NCBI GenBank assembly: GCA_023101725.1 | Contig: JALJCO010003942.1 | Span: forward strand, 51,612-115,611 | Reading direction: 5' to 3' | DNA length: 64,000 bases | Origin: Atherinomorus stipes | Taxonomy: Eukaryota; Chordata; Actinopteri; Atheriniformes; Atherinidae | Shown here: in pieces, positions 59,254-64,000 of the stretch | Layout: each line of letters starts with the position of its first letter | Position numbering within the stretch: position 1 is the first letter of the stretch | Translations under genes and position numbers: made by a program | Notes under the pieces: generated by a model | Databases searched by the model: none | Seen by the model: only the letters and a program-made list of their open reading frames with translations | Told to the model about the DNA's origin: nothing

Positions 59254-60401
59254 AGGCCCGAGCACCGAAGGCGGTGCGAAGGCCTATTGTATCTCTAGCG
59301 TTTTTTCTTATTATTAGGCCCGAGCACCGAAGGCGGTGCGAAGGCCTATTGTATCTCTAGCGTTTATTTTCTTCTTATTATTATTATTCTTCTTCCGCAC
59401 ATATTTTGCCATTTTTGGGGGCCTGAACATGCTCAAAAACTCACCAAATTTTGGCTACCCCCCCAAAGGAATCTGAAAAATTTTGTATTTTGGTGTTTTC
59501 GTGACCGCTCGGGCAAAACTGCGCTCTAGCGCCACCTTTTGTAAGAGCCCCAGAACTGCATGTCACCGATCTTTACGAAATTCGGTACACTTGTTCTACA
59601 TGTCGGGGCGGACAAAAAAGCCTCTTAACGTCGTGGTGAAAAGTCTACAGGAAGTCGGCCATTTTGGGTCAAAGTCGCCATTTTGCCGTTTCACTCATGT
59701 CGCATTTGCGTTAACTCCTCATAAACCGCAACTGGTACGGTCACCCCGATGGTCTCTTTGTGTTCAGAAGGCATGTGACATTTCTAGTTGTGCTCTGCAT
59801 TCAGAAATCTGCAAGCGTGTGGAGGGGGCGGAGCCTGAAAGTTGACCTTCTCGCCATGAAACACGAAACTGATATAACTCTGGCATAAAACCAGATATCT
59901 GCACCAAAATTGGTACGTATGATGCCCGTCAGATGCTGAACACACCTATATGACCATTTCCGGTTTTCATCTTAGCCCCGCCCCCTCGGGACAGGAAGTG
60001 CCTGTAAATAATACACGGATGGCCAGATCTCTACCAAACTTGGCACAGATAATGACAGGCATACCGCTAACTGTTTCGCATGATGTGATGACGTCATGGA
60101 CACGCCCCCTGAAAACAGGAAGTGCCTGTAAATAAGACACGGATGGCCAGATCTCTACCAAACTTGGCACAGATGATGATGTTCATAACCTCATATCATT
60201 TACATGGACACATGTTCCAGAATTTTCAATGTGGCTCTATAGCGCCCCCTACAAACCTTCAAATGATCATTCTGAGGTAACACATCAACCGAACGGCATG
60301 AAATTAAGCACACTGGTAGAACATGACACGGACTACGCGGTGCATAGGCCTGAGCGGCGCCAGAGGTGCGAGGGCCTTCATCGCCGCTTGCGGCTTTAAT
60401 T
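59254..60401. repeat. Macrosatellite unit 19, two caps
   Basis: Caps at 59253-59286 and 59315-59348, intact A, then a B-E-D-tail portion almost identical to unit 18, offset 1148 bp, with TGACGTCA at 60089-60096. Confidence 0.85.
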
Positions 60402-62920
60402 ATTATTATAGTTCTTCTCTCAAATGAATTGGACTTTTGGGGGCCTGAACATGCTCAAAAAGTCCCAGGATTTTGGCTACCCCCCCAGACGAATCTGAAA
60501 AATTTCGTATTTTGGCGTTTTCGTGACCGCTCGGGCAAAATTGCGCGAGAGCGCCACCTTTTGTAAAGTCCCCAGAACTGCATGTCACCGATTTGCACGA
60601 AACTCGGTACACTTGTTCTACATGTCGGGGCGGACAAAAAAGCCTCAAAACGTCGTGGTGCCACGTCTACAGGAAGTCGGCCATTTTGGGTCAAAGTCGC
60701 CATTTTGGCGTTTCACTCACGTCGCATTTGCGTTAACTCCTCAGAAACCGCAAGTGGTACGGTCACCCCGATGGTCTCTTTGTGTTCACAAGGCATGTGA
60801 CATTTCTAGTTGTGCTCTGCATTCAGAAATCTGCAAGCGTGTGGAGGGGGCGGAGCCTGAAAGTTGACCCTCTCGCCATGAAACACGAAACTGATATAAC
60901 TCGGGCATAAAACCACATATCTGCACCAAAATTGCTACGTATGATGCCGGCCGGATGCTGAACACACCTATATGACCATTTCCGGTTTTCACCTTAGCCC
61001 CGCCCCCTGGCGACAGGAAGTGTCACTTTTCAGTGTTTGGGGTCCAGAACTTCAATGATGAAGCCGATGGATTTGAAAGTGCTTCCAAACGTGTCAAACC
61101 CTTCCACGATGCCACAATAAAAAACTCAAGTCGATTCGCCAAACGCAACCATGGCGAATATCAGCCCAACGCCATGGAAACAGGAAGTACATGGAAATGA
61201 CACAAAGAAAGGTCCGATCTCCACCAAACTTGCTACAGATGATGATGGTCATCCCCTGAACTCATTCACGTGGAAATATTTCGGATATCTTTAAAAATGG
61301 CTCAATAGCGCCCCCTACAAATCTTCAAATGATCAGCCCCGCCCACCACAATGACCCACAAGCATGAAATTTGGCACAGTGGTAGAACATGTCAGGACCT
61401 ACAAAAAACCCTCTTGGACCATTTGGATTAATCCGACAGGAAGTCGGCCATTTTGAAAAAAGTGCCATTTTTCTGACAATTTCTTGATGACATATTTGCG
61501 TTAACTCCTCAGAGACCGCTAATGGTACAGCCATCACGATGGTCTCTTTGTGTTCACAAGGCATGTGAGATTTCTAGTTATTCTTATTTTTCTCTAGACA
61601 AATGAATTGCCTTTTTGGGGGCCTGAACATGCTCGAAAAGTCACCAAATTTTGGCTACCCCCCCATTTAAAATCGAAAAATTTCATAATTTGCCATTTTC
61701 GTGACCGCTCGGGCAAAACTGAGCTCTAGCGCCACCTTTTGCAAGGTCCCCAGAACTGCATGTCACCGATTTTTACGAAACTCGGTACACTTGTTCTACA
61801 TGTCGGGGCGGACAAAAAAGCCTCTTAACGTCGTGGTGCCAGGTCTACAGGAAGTCGGCCATTTTGGGTCAAAGTCGCCATTTTGGCGTTTCACTCACGT
61901 TGCATTTGCGTTAACTCCTCATAAACCGCAAATGGTACGGTCACCCCGATGGTCGTTTTGTGTTCACAAGGCATGTGGGATTTCTAGTTGTGCTCTGCAT
62001 TCAGAAATCTGCAAGCGTGTGGAGGGGGCGGAGCCTGAAAGTTGACCCTCTCGCCATGAAACACGAAACTGATATAACTCGGGCATAAAACCACATATCT
62101 GCACCAAAATTGCTACGTATGATGCCGGCCGGATGCTGAACACACCTATATGACCATTTCCGGTTTTCACCTTAGCCCCGCCCCCTGGCGACAGGAAGTG
62201 TCACTTTTCAGTGTTTGGGGTCCAGAACTTCAATGATGAAGCCGATGGATTTGAAAGTGCTTCCAAACGTGTCAAACCCTTCCACGATGCCACAATAAAA
62301 AACTCAAGTCGATTCGCCAAACGCAACCATGGCGAATATCAGCCCAACGCCATGGAAACAGGAAGTACATGGAAATGACACAAAGAAAGGTCCGATCTCC
62401 ACCAAACTTGCTACAGATGATGATGGTCATCCCCTGAACTGATTCACATAGATATATTGGCCAAATCTGGAAAAATGACTCTAGTGCGCCCCCTACAATT
62501 GTTTAAACTGATATAACTCTGGAAGAAAACCAGGTATCTGCACCAAATTTCCTATGTGTGATGCTGGACAGATGCTGACTGAAGATATATGATGATTTCC
62601 GGTTTTTGCCTTAGCCCCGCCCCCTTGTGACAGGAAGTGCCTGTAAATGAGACACAGATGGGCAGATCTCGACCAAACTTGGCACAGATGATGACAGGAA
62701 TACCTTGAACTGTTTCACATGATGTGATGACGTCATGGCCACGCCCCCTGAAAACAGGAAGTGACTTCTTCGGCCTACATAATCACTTATATTCCTATTA
62801 AACCCCTGAGTTGGCACAAATTCCTTCAAGTTAGGGTAAGGGAGACTGAGGGGAGGCGGTGCATAGGCCGGAGCGGCGCCTGAGGAGCGAGGGCCTTCAT
62901 CGCCGCTTGCGGCTTTAATT
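60402..62920. repeat. Macrosatellite unit 20, chimeric
   Basis: A-B1-C is cut short at about 61579, where GAGATTTCTAGTT joins ATTCTTATTTTTCTCTAGAC, the head sequence of unit 4/5. A second A-B1-E tail then follows, with TGACGTCA at 62728-62735. No tail cap lies between the two parts. Confidence 0.88.
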
Positions 62921-64000
62921 AGGCCCGAGCACCGAAGGCGGTGCGAAGGCCTATTGTTTTGCAAATGTTTATTATTATTCTTCTTCTTCTTTTTCTTCTC
63001 CCAAAAGAAGTGCATTTTTGGGGGCCTGAACATGCTTGAAAACTCACCAAATTTTGGCTACCCCCCCAGACGAATCTGAAAAATTTCGTATTTTGGCGTT
63101 TTCGTGACCGCTTGGGCAAAACTGCGCGAGAGCGCCACCTTTTGTAAAGTCCCCAGAACTGCATGTCACCGATTTTCACGAAATTCGGTACACTTGTTCT
63201 ACATGCCGGGGCGGACAAAAAAGCCTCAAAACGTCGTGGTGCCAAGTCTACAGGAAGTCGGCCATTTTGGGTCAAAGTCACCATTTTGGTGTTTCACTCA
63301 CGTCGCATTTGCGTTAACTCCTCATAAACCGCAAATGGTACGGTCATCCCGATGGTCTCTTTGTGTTCAGAAGGCATGTGACATTTCTAGTTGTGCTCTG
63401 CATTCAGAAAACTGCAAGCGTGTGGAGGGGGCGGAGCCTGAAAGTTGACCTTCTCGCCATGAAACACGAAACTGATATAACTCGGGCATAAAAACAGATA
63501 TCTGCACCAAAATTGCTACGTGTGATGCCGGTCAGATGCTGAACACACCTATATGACCATTTCCGGTTTTCACCTTAGCCCCTGCCCCCCTGGGGACAGG
63601 AAGTGTCACTTTTCAGTGTTTGGGGTCCAGAACTACAATGATGAAGCTGATGGATTTGAAAGTGCTTCCAAACGTGTCAAACCCTTACATGATGCCACAA
63701 TAAAAAACTCAAGTCGATACGCCAAACGTAACTATGGCGAATATCAGCCCAACGCCATGGAAACAGGAAGTACATGGAAATTACACAAAGAAAGGTCCGA
63801 TCTCCACCAAACTTGCTACAGATGATGATGGTCATGCCCTGAACTCTGTCAAGTGGAGATATTTTCAAAATCTTCAAAAATGGCTCAATAGCGCCCCCTA
63901 GAAATCTTCAAATGATCAGCCCCGTCCACCACAATGACCCACAAGCATGAAATTTGGCACAGTGGTAGAACATATCAGGACCTACAAAAACCCTCTTGGA
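62921..64000. repeat. Macrosatellite unit 21, partial
   Basis: Cap at 62920-62953, A (GCGCGAGAG variant), B1 and the start of C. Continues past the window end. Confidence 0.85.

Larger units (their letters stand above)
24379..64000. repeat. Macrosatellite array, 21 modular units, extends beyond window
   Basis: Seen: from 24379 onward the sequence is a continuous head-to-tail array. Twenty units end in the same tail, GCGGTGCATAGGCC(T/G)GAGCG to GCGGCTTTAATT, at 26915, 28728, 31150, 32500, 36351, 38524, 40332, 42067, 43929, 45725, 47921, 50110, 51515, 53747, 54610, 56420, 58288, 59253, 60401 and 62920. Most units contain head module A (GGGGGCCTGAACATGCTC onward), B1 (GATATAACTC to CCGCCCCCTGG, then TCACTTTTCAGTG), C (CAGCCCCGCCCACCACAATG), B2 (a B variant with GTGCCTGTAAATAAGAC), one to seven D sub-repeats (118 or 133 bp, each with AGCGCCCCCT) and the tail. 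Some replace C-B2-D with an alternative tail E carrying TGACGTCA. Repeated frames of 79 codons (minus) and 114 codons (plus) are by-products of DNA conservation. Origin unknown to me. Confidence 0.95.

Noticed and set aside
24379..62953. Integron-type attC sites (hairpin caps) or Helitron ends
   Set aside because: The caps fold like attC stems, but no integrase core sites or gene cassettes exist and the DNA is vertebrate. Helitron hallmarks (5' TC, 3' CTRR after a hairpin) are absent at TTTAATT.
25788..63448. 79- and 114-codon recurring frames as genes
   Set aside because: Present only within repeat modules, no motif, variable at amino-acid level, broken in several copies; kept only as a testable finding.

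Overview
This window looks like nuclear DNA of a teleost fish. It carries a decayed Tc1-type transposon of the kind abundant in fish, spliced genes with GT-AG introns, AC/AT microsatellites, MITE-like elements and long satellite arrays, and no compact operon-like coding. I recognise no intact cellular gene. There are two broken, spliced, protein-derived loci, and about 77% of the window is tandem repeat.

Layout. (1) 1-448: 3' part of a Tc1/mariner element ending in its terminal inverted repeat. (2) 1554-11243: about 193 near-identical copies of a 50-bp GC-rich minisatellite, with 52- and 54-bp variants that reveal higher-order duplication. Giant apparent ORFs here are an artefact of a stop-free unit. 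(3) 12985-17385, plus strand: a spliced locus with exons at 13157-13180, 14264-16022 and 16143-17385. It combines an acidic N-terminus carrying a DPDY motif, an RG-rich region expanded into a minisatellite, and a C-terminal domain resembling the cytoplasmic (ballast) domain of P2X7. It is broken by frameshifts, and its last exon is split by a 725-bp element with inverted termini whose removal restores the frame. (4) 19003-22424, minus strand, convergent with the former: a two-exon gene for a protein with DNC..QNKN and GHT..(S/A)D....E motifs, probably transposon-derived. It is one continuous frame interrupted by three TAG codons and no frameshift. The two loci share a DPDY motif near the N-terminus and face each other across a 1.6-kb spacer with three strong hairpins. 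(5) 24379-64000, running off the end: a macrosatellite of 21 units of roughly 0.9-3.9 kb. Units are built from a few modules, end in a hairpin-forming cap, and are sometimes preceded by a related 34-nt hairpin cap.

Most notable: the macrosatellite is dense in sequences resembling binding cores of CTCF, YY1, ETS, SP/KLF and CREB/ATF. About 70 same-orientation AGGGGGCGC-type cores lie in 40 kb, which makes it a candidate boundary or regulatory satellite. The convergent locus pair could be one system (for example, cargo and transposase of one element), but no shared outer termini were found. All family assignments come from reading motifs without database searches.
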